A DNA stretch of 64,000 bases from NCBI RefSeq assembly GCF_029257255.1, contig NZ_JARICI010000080.1, positions 1-64,000 on the forward strand. The letters are read 5' to 3'. Position 1 is the first letter of the stretch, and each line of letters opens with the position of its first letter. Source of the stretch: Sporosarcina sp. (GTDB lineage: Bacteria; Bacillota; Bacilli; Bacillales_A; Planococcaceae). Below, one piece after another: positions 16,798-24,686 of the stretch. Position numbers and translations under genes: made by a program. Below the pieces are notes generated by a model that was not told the origin of the DNA, searched no databases, and worked only from the letters and a program-made list of their open reading frames with translations.

Positions 16798-17766
16798 TTG
16801 AAAAGTATGTTAATGTCTAAAGGTGCAAAGCAAGTAGTCGAAGTGTGTGCAAATATTAAAGAAAATGAAAGCGTTGTCATAATTACGGAACCAAAAACAA
16901 TGTCAATTGCAGAAAGTATTGCCGCAGCCGTTACCGCAGTTGGCGCAGAGCCAACGATTTCTATTATTATGCCGAGAACGTCAGACAGTAGCGAACCGCC
17001 GGCAACTGTTGCTGCTGCAATGAAAGAAAGCGACGTATTTATCAGTGCAGTATTTACATCAATCACTCATACGTATGCTGTAAAAAATGCGGTTGAAAAT
17101 GGTTCTAGGGGAATCATGTTGACACAATTTGAAGATCATATGCTGATTGATAGCGGAGTTCTTGCAGACTTCCCGAAAGCAGCTCCGACTTGTGAAGCTG
17201 TAGGAAAAGCTTTAGAAAATGCAAAAGAAATTCATTTGACGACTACTCACGGTACTGACTTAAAGATGTCTGCAACAGGACGTAAGAGTAACTCGATGAC
17301 TGGTATGGTAAAGAGCGGACAATTTGCACCTGTACCAACTATTGAAGCGAACGTATCCCCTCTTGAAGGATCCGCAAATGGAAAGATTGTTGCGAACGCA
17401 AGTATTCCTTACATTGGAATTGGTATCTTGAAAGAACAAGTCGTTTGTACAGTAGAAGACGGCATGATTACTAATATTGAAGGCGGTTTTGAAGCACATA
17501 TACTGGCTGACAACCTAGCATCTAAAAATGATCCGAACGTCTATAACATTGCAGAAATTGGAGTAGGGTTGAACCCCCGCTGTAAATTTAACGGGCTGAT
17601 GCTTGAAGATGAAGGAGTATTCGGATCGGTTCATATCGGAATTGGTTCAAGTATTACACTTGGCGGAACAGTTAAAGCGGCCTGTCACTATGATTTGATC
17701 ATGACTGAAACAACACTCGTTGCGGATGGAGTAACTATTATAGAAAACGGCAACGTTCTCTTATAA
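16798..17766 (+). CDS. M29-type metalloenzyme (leucyl aminopeptidase / dihydroxypyridine dioxygenase-like)
   Basis: About 322 residues resembling the M29 aminopeptidase T fold, also used by NicX-type 2,5-dihydroxypyridine dioxygenases. Likely metal ligands are the Glu in AEIGVGLNP (near 250), Glu in LEDEG (near 268), His in SVHIGIG (near 275), and His and Asp in CHYDLIM (near 296). This member is shorter than classical M29 peptidases (about 410). As first gene of an operon with a tripartite carboxylate transporter, it may open or hydrolyse the imported compound. The TTG start at 16798 has GGAG nine bases before it; ATG 16783 lies inside the second operator and lacks a site. Peptidase and dioxygenase roles cannot be told apart here. 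Confidence 0.7.
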   Translation: MKSMLMSKGAKQVVEVCANIKENESVVIITEPKTMSIAESIAAAVTAVGAEPTISIIMPRTSDSSEPPATVAAAMKESDVFISAVFTSITHTYAVKNAVENGSRGIMLTQFEDHMLIDSGVLADFPKAAPTCEAVGKALENAKEIHLTTTHGTDLKMSATGRKSNSMTGMVKSGQFAPVPTIEANVSPLEGSANGKIVANASIPYIGIGILKEQVVCTVEDGMITNIEGGFEAHILADNLASKNDPNVYNIAEIGVGLNPRCKFNGLMLEDEGVFGSVHIGIGSSITLGGTVKAACHYDLIMTETTLVADGVTIIENGNVLL

Positions 17767-17784
17767 ATCCAGGGAGGTATGAAT

Positions 17785-18762
17785 ATGAAAAGGTTTTTGA
17801 CTCTATCAATCGTATTTACAATTGCTATGATGACTGCAGCTTGCTCCAGCAACGCTGGCGAAAAAGAAAGCAGTACCGATAAATACCCTGCTAAAACACT
17901 GAATGCTGTAATACCTTTTGGTCCTGGCGGCGGTACAGACTTGTACCTGAGAAAGATCATGGAAATCATGCAAAAAGAAGATATTTATACAGACAGTATA
18001 AAGATTGAAAACCGTGAGGGCGGTAGTGGCGCAGTTGGTTGGGGGTTCTTGGAGACAAAAAAGGGTGATCCATACTTTGTAGGTCCTACAAGCGGCAGCT
18101 TCTTTACTACTCCTCTAGTTTCTGAAACTGCTTTCAGTTACGATTCTTTTACACCAATTGCATTAATGGGTGCCGACGACTTATTCTTTCTAGTTAAAGG
18201 TGAGTCTAAATATGGTTCACTGGAGGACTTTATTGAAGCAACAAAAAGTGGTAAGAAGATGAAAATTGGCGGGGTTGGACAAGTTAGTGATGAAATGATT
18301 GTTCCTAATCTTTTTGCTAAAGAAGCTGGTTTTGATTTTGACTACGTTCCTTTCCAAGGAGCCGGTGAACTTACTAGTGCATTATTATCCGACAGTTTAG
18401 ATGCTATTGTTGGTAACCCCGCTCGTTCAATGGGACAAATTGAAGGCGGACTTATGAAACCGTTAGCTTTTTCAGGATTAGAGCGATTAAAGCAATTGGA
18501 AGACGTACCTACCTTTACTGAACTCGGATATGACGTTAATATTTCGCAACCACGCGGCGTAGTTCTTCCTGCTGATATCGATGATGAAGTAAAAGACTGG
18601 TGGATTGACGCTATGAAAAAGGTAGCAGAAACGGACGAGTGGAAAAAATACATTCTAGACAATGGGATGTCTGATTATATTCTATTCGGCGATGATTTCT
18701 CAGAGTTTCTTGAAGAGACTAACACAAAATTTAAAGATTCGTTAGAGTCAGCGAACCAATAA
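17785..18762 (+). CDS. Tripartite tricarboxylate transporter binding lipoprotein (TctC/BugT)
   Basis: 325 residues with an N-terminal signal and lipobox MMTAACSS (Cys near residue 20). The Bug-family nucleus VIPFGPGGGTDLYLRKI lies near residues 49-65, and VGQVSDEMIVPN, VPFQGAGELTSALLSD and VGNPARSM follow. It captures an anionic solute outside the cell for TctAB. ATG 17785 is six bases after AGGGAGGT; the ATG two codons earlier is too close. A terminator-like hairpin directly follows, as often seen after binding-protein genes. The ligand is unknown; this family binds carboxylates and aromatic or amino acids. Confidence 0.88.
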   Translation: MKRFLTLSIVFTIAMMTAACSSNAGEKESSTDKYPAKTLNAVIPFGPGGGTDLYLRKIMEIMQKEDIYTDSIKIENREGGSGAVGWGFLETKKGDPYFVGPTSGSFFTTPLVSETAFSYDSFTPIALMGADDLFFLVKGESKYGSLEDFIEATKSGKKMKIGGVGQVSDEMIVPNLFAKEAGFDFDYVPFQGAGELTSALLSDSLDAIVGNPARSMGQIEGGLMKPLAFSGLERLKQLEDVPTFTELGYDVNISQPRGVVLPADIDDEVKDWWIDAMKKVAETDEWKKYILDNGMSDYILFGDDFSEFLEETNTKFKDSLESANQ

Positions 18763-18771
18763 TTATTATAG

Positions 18772-18808
18772 AAACTCTGTCTTTTTAAAACAGAAGACAG
18801 AGTTTTCT
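18772..18808 (+). terminator. Intra-operon terminator after tctC
   Basis: AAACTCTGTC (18772-18781) pairs with GACAGAGTTT (18796-18805), followed by T-rich sequence. Read-through is needed for tctBA, so it probably sets the ratio of binding protein to permease. Confidence 0.7.
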
Positions 18809-18833
18809 TATCAGGAAAGGGGTTCAACTTGAA

Positions 18834-19274
18834 ATGAAAAACATATTTACGTTCTTTTTATTAGTTGTTTCCTGCTTATACTTATCCATAGCCTTTACAT
18901 TAAAATTCTTTTCAAATGATATTCCTGGAAGCGGTTTCTTTCCTATCGTAATCGGCATAACGCTTATTATTTTAATCGCATTTGATTTAATTAAGAATTA
19001 TAAAGGTAATCGTGAAGAAAAGATTTCCCTTTTACACATATCTATTTTCTTTAAGCTATTAATTGTTACAACTGTTTACATAGCTATATTCAATATTTTA
19101 GGTTCATTGTTATCCACTATACTGTTTATGTTCGTAGTTCTTCTGTTATTAAATGAGAATAAGTTGAAGCAAAACATAATACTAGGACTTACAATTCCGC
19201 TTTCAATCTTTATTCTATTTGAATTTATGTTAAAAACTGGATTGCCCCAAGGTATCTTTGAAAATATATTTTAA
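18834..19274 (+). CDS. Tripartite tricarboxylate transporter small permease (TctB)
   Basis: 146 residues with four hydrophobic segments (about 3-23, 31-52, 70-95, 108-135) and the short charged loops of TctB proteins; GSGFFPIVIGITLIILIAFD is the recognisable N-terminal part. It is the small membrane partner of TctA. The gene lies between tctC and tctA on the same strand with 29 bp to tctA. Sequence conservation in this family is low, so the call leans on topology and position. Confidence 0.8.
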   Translation: MKNIFTFFLLVVSCLYLSIAFTLKFFSNDIPGSGFFPIVIGITLIILIAFDLIKNYKGNREEKISLLHISIFFKLLIVTTVYIAIFNILGSLLSTILFMFVVLLLLNENKLKQNIILGLTIPLSIFILFEFMLKTGLPQGIFENIF

Positions 19275-19303
19275 ATTTATACTCTCTTGTTAGGAGCGAT
19301 ATC

Positions 19304-20815
19304 ATGCAAGAAATAGTCACTAATCTTATACAAGGTTTTTCTGTAGTTTTAACACCAACAAATATGCTGCTCCTAATTGTTGGCGCTTTCATAGGTATGG
19401 TTGTAGGAATTATTCCTGGTTTTGGAGCTTCAGCTGGGATAGCCATTTTATTGCCTCTCACACTCACCTTAGATCCAACTTCGGCTATCATTATGCTGGC
19501 AGGTATTTACTATGGTTCTCAATACGGCGGCGCTACAACCTCAATATTAATTAATACACCAGGAGATTCCGCAGCTGTAGCAAGTACGTTTGACGGTTAC
19601 CCCATGACGCTTCAGGGAAAAGCCGGAAAAGCATTAATTGTGCAGGCAATCGCATCCTTTGTCGGTGGTACTATTGGAGTTATATTAATTTTTACGTTAG
19701 CACCTACATTTGCTAAAGTAGCCCTTAAATTTGGACCACCTGAATATTTCATGTTGATGATTATGGGATTACTTACTCTAATATGGATGACTGATGACAG
19801 CAAATTGAAAGGTTTTATATCAGCATTAATTGGGTTAGCTGTTGCAACCGTTGGAGTGGATGTAATTACAGGAACTCCAAGATACACTTTTGGTTCGCCT
19901 GAGCTAATAAGCGGGGTCAGTTTTATCCCTGTTACAATTGGTTTGTTTGGAATCGGAGAGTTGTTATTCAGAGTGTATTCAGGATCTCATAAAGATGGAA
20001 AGTTAGAAAACTTAGACCTTTCATTAAAAAGCAAGGAAAATTGGCCTTCTTGGAAAGAATTGATGAAAGCAAAGTTCACCTTTTTAAGAGGTTCTATAAT
20101 TGGCTTTGTAACAGGTGTGTTACCTGGTGCAGGTGCAACCATTGCTTCTTTCTTCTCTTATTCAATTGAAAAGAAAGTATCAAAAGAACCTGAAAAATTC
20201 GGAAAAGGGCATCTACCCGGTTTAATTGCACCGGAAACTGCGAATAATGGTGCTACATCAGGCGCTATGGTCCCATTAATGACTTTGGGTATTCCAGGTT
20301 CCGCATCAACTGCCATTCTATTAGGAGCGTTTTTAATGTATGGTTTACAGCCAGGTCCTTTACTAATGATTGAAAAACCGGACTTTGCTTGGGGTATCAT
20401 CTCAAGTATGTATTTTGGTAATGCAATTTTACTTCTAATCAATATAGTTGCTATACCATTCTTTTTAATGATTGTAAAATTACCATATCGATTTCTCATA
20501 CCTGTTATAATCTCTTTATGCTTAATTGGGACTTACAGCTTAAACCATAGTATAATTGAAATATGGATATTACTAATATTCGGCGTCATAGGATTTTTCA
20601 TGAAATTATATGGCTATTCCCCTGCTGCCCTTGTTTTAGCTTTAGTGCTAGGCCCATTAGCTGAAAATACGTTAAGACAGTCTTTAATCATGTCTGAAAC
20701 TGGACTCGGTATTTTTGTCACTAGACCGGTTTCTTTATTATTTTTAGTACTCATAGCACTTATTGTTTTCTATCCTGTTTTTAAGCGCATGTTCATGAAA
20801 ACACAAAAGGTTTAA
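19304..20815 (+). CDS. Tripartite tricarboxylate transporter large permease (TctA)
   Basis: 503 residues with about 12 membrane segments. The TctA hallmarks are GMVVGIIPGFGASAGIAILL near residues 31-50, YYGSQYGGATTSILINTPGD near 68-87 and the second repeat GFVTGVLPGAGATIASFFSY near 267-286, followed by NNGATSGAMVPLMTLGIPGS. It forms the ion-driven pathway for the solute caught by TctC. ATG 19304 follows TTAGGAGCGATATC. Confidence 0.93.
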   Translation: MQEIVTNLIQGFSVVLTPTNMLLLIVGAFIGMVVGIIPGFGASAGIAILLPLTLTLDPTSAIIMLAGIYYGSQYGGATTSILINTPGDSAAVASTFDGYPMTLQGKAGKALIVQAIASFVGGTIGVILIFTLAPTFAKVALKFGPPEYFMLMIMGLLTLIWMTDDSKLKGFISALIGLAVATVGVDVITGTPRYTFGSPELISGVSFIPVTIGLFGIGELLFRVYSGSHKDGKLENLDLSLKSKENWPSWKELMKAKFTFLRGSIIGFVTGVLPGAGATIASFFSYSIEKKVSKEPEKFGKGHLPGLIAPETANNGATSGAMVPLMTLGIPGSASTAILLGAFLMYGLQPGPLLMIEKPDFAWGIISSMYFGNAILLLINIVAIPFFLMIVKLPYRFLIPVIISLCLIGTYSLNHSIIEIWILLIFGVIGFFMKLYGYSPAALVLALVLGPLAENTLRQSLIMSETGLGIFVTRPVSLLFLVLIALIVFYPVFKRMFMKTQKV

Positions 20816-20864
20816 CCAAGTTGTTTCATGTATCTACGACTAAAGCAAATGAAAGGAATATTAT

Positions 20865-21521
20865 ATGAGCATTGAAAATATTAAAACTGTTGGACGCCAA
20901 CCCTTAAATGTCATGGTTTATGAGAACATTAAGGTAGCTATTGTCGAAGGAGACATAGCACCGGGAACACGTCTCACTGAAACTAAAGTGAGTGAGCAAT
21001 TAGGCGTCAGCACTACTCCTGTACGTGAAGCTTTCAGGAGACTTGCTTCTGAAGGTCTGGTCAAGATCATACCTTGGAGAGGTGCGATCGTACAAGAGTT
21101 CTCTACAAAGCAGTTAGCTAATGTGTATACATGCAGAGAGTCTCTGGAAGCCTTGGCAGTCGAATTGGCTATTGATAACATGGATGAAGTTGGAATACGT
21201 GAACTCTATAATTTTGTAGAGCGCTCAGTAGAGACCACTTCTTCTTCTGAGTACTTTGAACTCAGTTCTGCGATACACAATACCATATTGAGATATGCTG
21301 ATAATGAAACACTAAGCAATCTGCTTGTACAGTTGAACGATGTCATCTATCACAATAGAAATATATCTTCTTTTAACGATGAAAGAAGAAGCGAAATATA
21401 TAAAGAACATATGGAGATTGTAAAAGCTATTGAAGAAAAGGACAAAGTACAGGCAAAACTTGCTATGCAGTCTCACGTCAGAAATGGTTTCAATTATATT
21501 CAAAATCACTTAGCTAAATAA
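20865..21521 (+). CDS. GntR family regulator, FCD (FadR C-terminal) type
   Basis: 218 residues. The N-terminal winged helix (about 15-75) holds ITEGD-like and LGVSTTPVREAFRRLASEGL near 45-64. The all-helical FCD ligand domain (about 85-210) has the metal/ligand-type His in SSAIHNTILR and the C-terminal AMQSHVRNGF. FCD regulators respond to carboxylic acids. As last gene of the tct-like operon it probably controls the promoter at 16727-16755 through the flanking palindromes (inference). ATG 20865 follows GAAAGGAATATTAT. Confidence 0.87.
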   Translation: MSIENIKTVGRQPLNVMVYENIKVAIVEGDIAPGTRLTETKVSEQLGVSTTPVREAFRRLASEGLVKIIPWRGAIVQEFSTKQLANVYTCRESLEALAVELAIDNMDEVGIRELYNFVERSVETTSSSEYFELSSAIHNTILRYADNETLSNLLVQLNDVIYHNRNISSFNDERRSEIYKEHMEIVKAIEEKDKVQAKLAMQSHVRNGFNYIQNHLAK

Positions 21522-21526
21522 TTCAG

Positions 21527-21557
21527 TAAAAGACGACTTCTAACCAGTCGTCTTTTA
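21527..21557. terminator. Bidirectional terminator
   Basis: A perfect 12-bp stem TAAAAGACGACT / AGTCGTCTTTTA with a 7-nt loop follows the GntR stop. Confidence 0.88.
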
Positions 21558-21590
21558 CTATTACCACGTATAAATGAGGTGCTGGCTAAT

Positions 21591-22352
21591 ATGAAAACCA
21601 ATATTTATATCGAGAATGAAAAACTACTCGCAGGCATGACAATGAAAGACAGTGCTGAACTTGAAAGTAACAATATGGCACTCCACGCATGTGAATCTGC
21701 AGATCACGTACGCAGCAACCGCCAACAACTTGCTGCGTTCCTTGGCTGTTCACTTGCTGATTTCGTATTCGCCAATCAAACACACAGCGCGAACTTTCAC
21801 CGCGTGACGAAAGAAGACCAGGGACGCGGTGTCAATGAACTGGAAACTGCCATTCCTGATACCGACGCACTGTACACATACGAATCAAATATTGTACTCT
21901 GCAGCTTGACGGCAGATTGTGTACCTGTAATTTTTTACAGTGATAATAGCACGCTGACCGGTGTCGTCCATTCCGGCTGGCAAGGGACCGTGAAGGAAAT
22001 CACATTGAAATTGTTTCATCATTTACAGCACGCTGAGCAATGTGATCTGAGCCGCGTTCACGTTCAAATCGGTGCTGCACTAAGCCAGAAGAAGTTTGAA
22101 GTCGATGAAGACGTCTATACGAAATTCCACAACCTCGGCTACGCGGATGATTTTATCCACTACAATGAAACGACGAATAAATACCATATCGACAATCAGC
22201 TGACGGTGAAAAAGCAATGTGAACTAGCTGGAATCCCTGCTGAGAATATTTCAATCGACCGCACGTGTACGTTCCAGAGTGCTGACGGATTTTCTTATCG
22301 TGAGGATAAAAAAGCAGGCCGTCATTTGAGTTTTATTCAGAGAAAAGCATAA
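21591..22352 (+). CDS. pgeF: Laccase-domain / peptidoglycan editing factor (PgeF, YlmD family)
   Basis: 253 residues of the multicopper-oxidase-like PgeF/YlmD family. Conserved pieces are FANQTHSANFHRV, SLTADCVPVIFY and VVHSGWQGT, which carry the His-Cys-His metal set. Escherichia coli YfiH (PgeF) removes wrongly built L-Ser muropeptide precursors; other members oxidise phenols or deaminate purine nucleosides. ATG 21591 lies nine bases after GAGGTG; a GTG at 21579 overlaps that site. In Bacillus, ylmD sits by the division genes, but here it stands alone, so it may be a second copy. Confidence 0.85.
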   Translation: MKTNIYIENEKLLAGMTMKDSAELESNNMALHACESADHVRSNRQQLAAFLGCSLADFVFANQTHSANFHRVTKEDQGRGVNELETAIPDTDALYTYESNIVLCSLTADCVPVIFYSDNSTLTGVVHSGWQGTVKEITLKLFHHLQHAEQCDLSRVHVQIGAALSQKKFEVDEDVYTKFHNLGYADDFIHYNETTNKYHIDNQLTVKKQCELAGIPAENISIDRTCTFQSADGFSYREDKKAGRHLSFIQRKA

Positions 22353-22356
22353 AAAA

Positions 22357-22402
22357 CAGGACTGCCTCGGGAGAAATATCTCCGCGTGCAGTCCTGATTT
22401 TC
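22357..22402 (+). terminator. Terminator after pgeF
   Basis: CAGGACTGC (22357-22365) pairs with GCAGTCCTG (22388-22396), followed by ATTTTC. Confidence 0.8.
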
Positions 22403-22417
22403 ATATTGGAGCAGGAA

Positions 22418-22564
22418 CGCGCCAAACTCTTCCAGCATCGAACCAAAACGTTGTCATGGCGCACCAAACCGCTGACTGACCGCACATTTACAGAGCCTCA
22501 CCACTCCAAACTCCATGATGAACGAACCAAACCAGCCGACTGCCGCACGTTTCCTCTCTTTTTC
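22418..22564. repeat. Degenerate 21-bp array, type A, seven units
   Basis: Units start at 22418, 22439, 22460, 22481, 22502, 22523 and 22544, exactly 21 bp apart. They share the CGCRCCAAAC head of the array at 121-267 with unrelated 11-bp tails. Over both arrays C is found at unit positions 1 and 5 in 14 of 14 units, and G at position 2 in 13. On the minus strand most units read xxxx-Phe-Gly-Ala/Ser, but one unit (22439) contains a stop codon, so it is not an intact gene. It lies between the pgeF terminator and the end of the DUF4179 gene. Confidence 0.8.
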
Positions 22565-22581
22565 AGTGTCTTAGTTGATCT

Positions 22582-22727
22582 ATGAGCGCGCAAAGCAATT
22601 CTATGATCAAATTCGTAAGCTGCATGATCACGCCAATGCTCCTTATGAGCACCGCCCGAAAGATTAGGAGCAGCTGCGCAGTTTTATGAGCGCTTATACC
22701 GGGTTAATGATCGCACGCGGATTTTCG
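22582..22727. repeat. Degenerate 21-bp array, type B, seven units
   Basis: Units start at 22582, 22603, 22624, 22645, 22666, 22686 and 22707, with spacing 21 except one 20. The head is ATGAKCRC: A, G, A and C at positions 1, 3, 4 and 6 are invariant and T at position 2 is in six of seven. In the frame from 22581 the units read as heptapeptides beginning Tyr/His/Asn-Glu/Asp-Arg/Gln/His, broken by a TAG at the fifth unit and by the 20-bp unit. The motif is unlike type A although the period is the same and the arrays are 17 bp apart. Confidence 0.75.
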
Positions 22728-22733
22728 ACCACC

Positions 22734-24059
22734 TTACTTTAATTCCACTTTAACGTCACCTTCCAGATAGTTAGGATACGCAGAAAGCTCCAGCTTCAGC
22801 GGGTTTTGATACTCCGTCGGACTGAAGCTGTAATCCCAGTAATCGAATCCCTCTGTGGTATACATCCCTGTGGAAGGATTGTTCACTTCTTTTCCTGCTG
22901 CGTCTGTTATCGTGCTGAATAGGTCATGGTGAACAGCATCCTCTGCTTCGCTCGGCATCTTCAGTTTTACATGATATTTATCCCATTCTAGCAGCTTGAT
23001 TTTCTGATCGCTCGGCTGATTGAACCACTCCCCTGTTTCAGTGTTAATTTCCGCTATTGCTTCCTCCTGCTTGACAGCCTGCACTTTATTCATGCGTAAA
23101 TACAGCTTTTTCGGCTGGGAGAAATAATTACTTTGCAGGAAATACGTCTGACTCCTTCCGTCCACTTCACCAAATGCAGAAGTGCCGTTTCTGATGGAAC
23201 TCCACACTTCACCTTTTTCATCTTCCAATCTCATATCTTCAAACCCAAGTATTTTCATTGGGTTGTCGGGATCAAGTACAATTTTCACTCCAACCCGCAG
23301 CGGTGAAATGGTGACTGTTTCCACCGTAAACTTTTGTGAATCAATCTCAACTTGTTGATTCAGTGTATACACATCGCTGGATTTTATTTTCTCCGGCAAG
23401 GTAAACGGCACAGAAAACTCTGCCCTCTCTCCACTCAACAGTGTTTCAACTTCCAAGTCGAATGAACGATTCTCCGACGTGTAAAGTTCGGCAAAATGAA
23501 AATCTATTCGATCTGTATACTTTCGGATATTTTCACTTTCCTCTTGCGGCGAGCCGTAAGAAACACTTCCTTCCGGCATACCTCCTTCCATCGATAAATT
23601 TACAGACTTAATCCTAATACGTTCCAGTGAACTCTCCGAATCAATCGTATAAAACACATTCATTCCCGACTCATCCATAATGACCCCGTCCACTGTCAGC
23701 GTCAGATCTCCAACTGTCTGAGAAGCCCCAATCTCTTGATAATAATCATTCTGAATGGCCGCATCCAGACCCTTATCCATCGCTATGAGCTCAACGAATT
23801 TCTCCATTCCAGGAATAGAAGCCACTGCATTTGCAAACGCGGGAGAAACTCGGATCGATGTGACAAAGGTCAGAAGCAGCAATGCAACAACCGCTATACT
23901 GCTGAAGACTCGCTTACGTCTTTTACGTACTTGCTGCGTTTCCCGCTTCGCTCTTTCCATTCCCTCACGAATTACCTGATCAGCTTCAGATAACGGAAGT
24001 GGATAACTGTCCAATTGATCTTTCAGCTGATTCAACTTTTCCTCTTCCTCCTCATACAT
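22734..24059 (-). CDS. DUF4179 membrane protein, probable anti-sigma factor
   Basis: About 441 residues. A cytosolic N-terminal part (about 1-35, acidic then basic) precedes one membrane segment, VFSSIAVVALLLLTFVTSI (about 35-54). A large extracytoplasmic region with the DUF4179 domain comes first and an immunoglobulin-like C-terminal half follows. The start ATG overlaps the end of the sigma gene by eight bases, the usual layout for an anti-sigma factor. I infer that it binds its sigma with the N-terminal tail and senses an envelope signal outside. ATG 24059 follows AAGGGAGGAACCGGAC. The signal is unknown. Confidence 0.82.
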   Translation of the reverse strand: MYEEEEEKLNQLKDQLDSYPLPLSEADQVIREGMERAKRETQQVRKRRKRVFSSIAVVALLLLTFVTSIRVSPAFANAVASIPGMEKFVELIAMDKGLDAAIQNDYYQEIGASQTVGDLTLTVDGVIMDESGMNVFYTIDSESSLERIRIKSVNLSMEGGMPEGSVSYGSPQEESENIRKYTDRIDFHFAELYTSENRSFDLEVETLLSGERAEFSVPFTLPEKIKSSDVYTLNQQVEIDSQKFTVETVTISPLRVGVKIVLDPDNPMKILGFEDMRLEDEKGEVWSSIRNGTSAFGEVDGRSQTYFLQSNYFSQPKKLYLRMNKVQAVKQEEAIAEINTETGEWFNQPSDQKIKLLEWDKYHVKLKMPSEAEDAVHHDLFSTITDAAGKEVNNPSTGMYTTEGFDYWDYSFSPTEYQNPLKLELSAYPNYLEGDVKVELK

Positions 24060-24576
24060 GTCCGGTTCCTCCCTTCTCTTCAAAATACGACCGAAGCGTG
24101 CGCAATGTCTTATGCAGCCTCGATTTCACTGTGCCTTCCGGGATATTTTCCAGCCGTGCGATATCTTTGATTTTAACTTCTTGAAAATATTTCAAATAAA
24201 TTAATTGCTGTTCTTCATTGGATAACTCGGCCAGTGCTTCGCGCATTTCAAGGCGTGAGACATCTTCTTTTCCTTCTGTCGATATAAAGGTGTCATCTGA
24301 CGCAAATCGTTTATTATTTTTTAATTGATCCTGGCAATAGTTCATCATGATGCGGATTAGCCACGTTTTGACAAACGCTGGATTTTTCACTGTACGAATC
24401 TTTTTATAGGCACGATACGTCACTTCCTGCAGCGCTTCCAGAGCGTCGTGCTCATTTCGCAAGAACGCGAGAGCCGTCCTCAGAAGGTCTTCCTTATAAA
24501 GCTGCATCAATGCGAGAAAAGCTTCGTCATCTCCTGCAATCGCTTTTATATGGATCTCTCTGTCTGTCGTTTCCAT
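24052..24576 (-). CDS. ECF RNA polymerase sigma factor
   Basis: 174 residues with region 2 (about 15-85, ending in AFVKTWLIRIMMNYCQDQLK) and region 4 (about 115-165, LSNEEQQLIYLKYFQEVKI then EGTVKSRLHKTLRTL). It has no extra domains. It is co-transcribed with and overlaps the DUF4179 gene. ATG 24576 was chosen because GGGGGTGGGACCGA precedes it. A possible ECF-type promoter of its own lies at 24603-24630, suggesting autoregulation. Confidence 0.9.
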   Translation of the reverse strand: METTDREIHIKAIAGDDEAFLALMQLYKEDLLRTALAFLRNEHDALEALQEVTYRAYKKIRTVKNPAFVKTWLIRIMMNYCQDQLKNNKRFASDDTFISTEGKEDVSRLEMREALAELSNEEQQLIYLKYFQEVKIKDIARLENIPEGTVKSRLHKTLRTLRSYFEEKGGTGHV

Positions 24577-24602
24577 TCGGTCCCACCCCCGCTTCTTATA
24601 CA

Positions 24603-24630
24603 TTAGACTGCACAGACCCGGAAAAGTTCA
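24603..24630 (-). promoter_or_regulatory. Possible ECF-type promoter of the sigma/DUF4179 operon
   Basis: On the minus strand TGAACT (24625-24630), a 16-bp spacer and GTCTAA (24603-24608) resemble ECF -35/-10 elements and lie 27 bp before the sigma start. A related TGAACTTTT element precedes the sigma gene at 58829. Confidence 0.45.
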
Positions 24631-24644
24631 TCTCTTGATAAAAT

Positions 24645-24674
24645 AAAAAAACACTGATGATTTCTCACCAGCGT
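24645..24674 (-). terminator. Terminator after the VWA gene
   Basis: On the minus strand ACGCTGGTGA pairs with TCATCAGTGT (two G-U pairs), followed by a run of T. Confidence 0.65.
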
Positions 24675-24686
24675 CTCTCACTCGTT

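Noticed and set aside
121..22727. CRISPR interpretation of the 21-bp arrays
   Set aside because: The conserved part is only about 8-10 bp, units are 21 bp and no cas genes are present; CRISPR repeats are longer and nearly identical.
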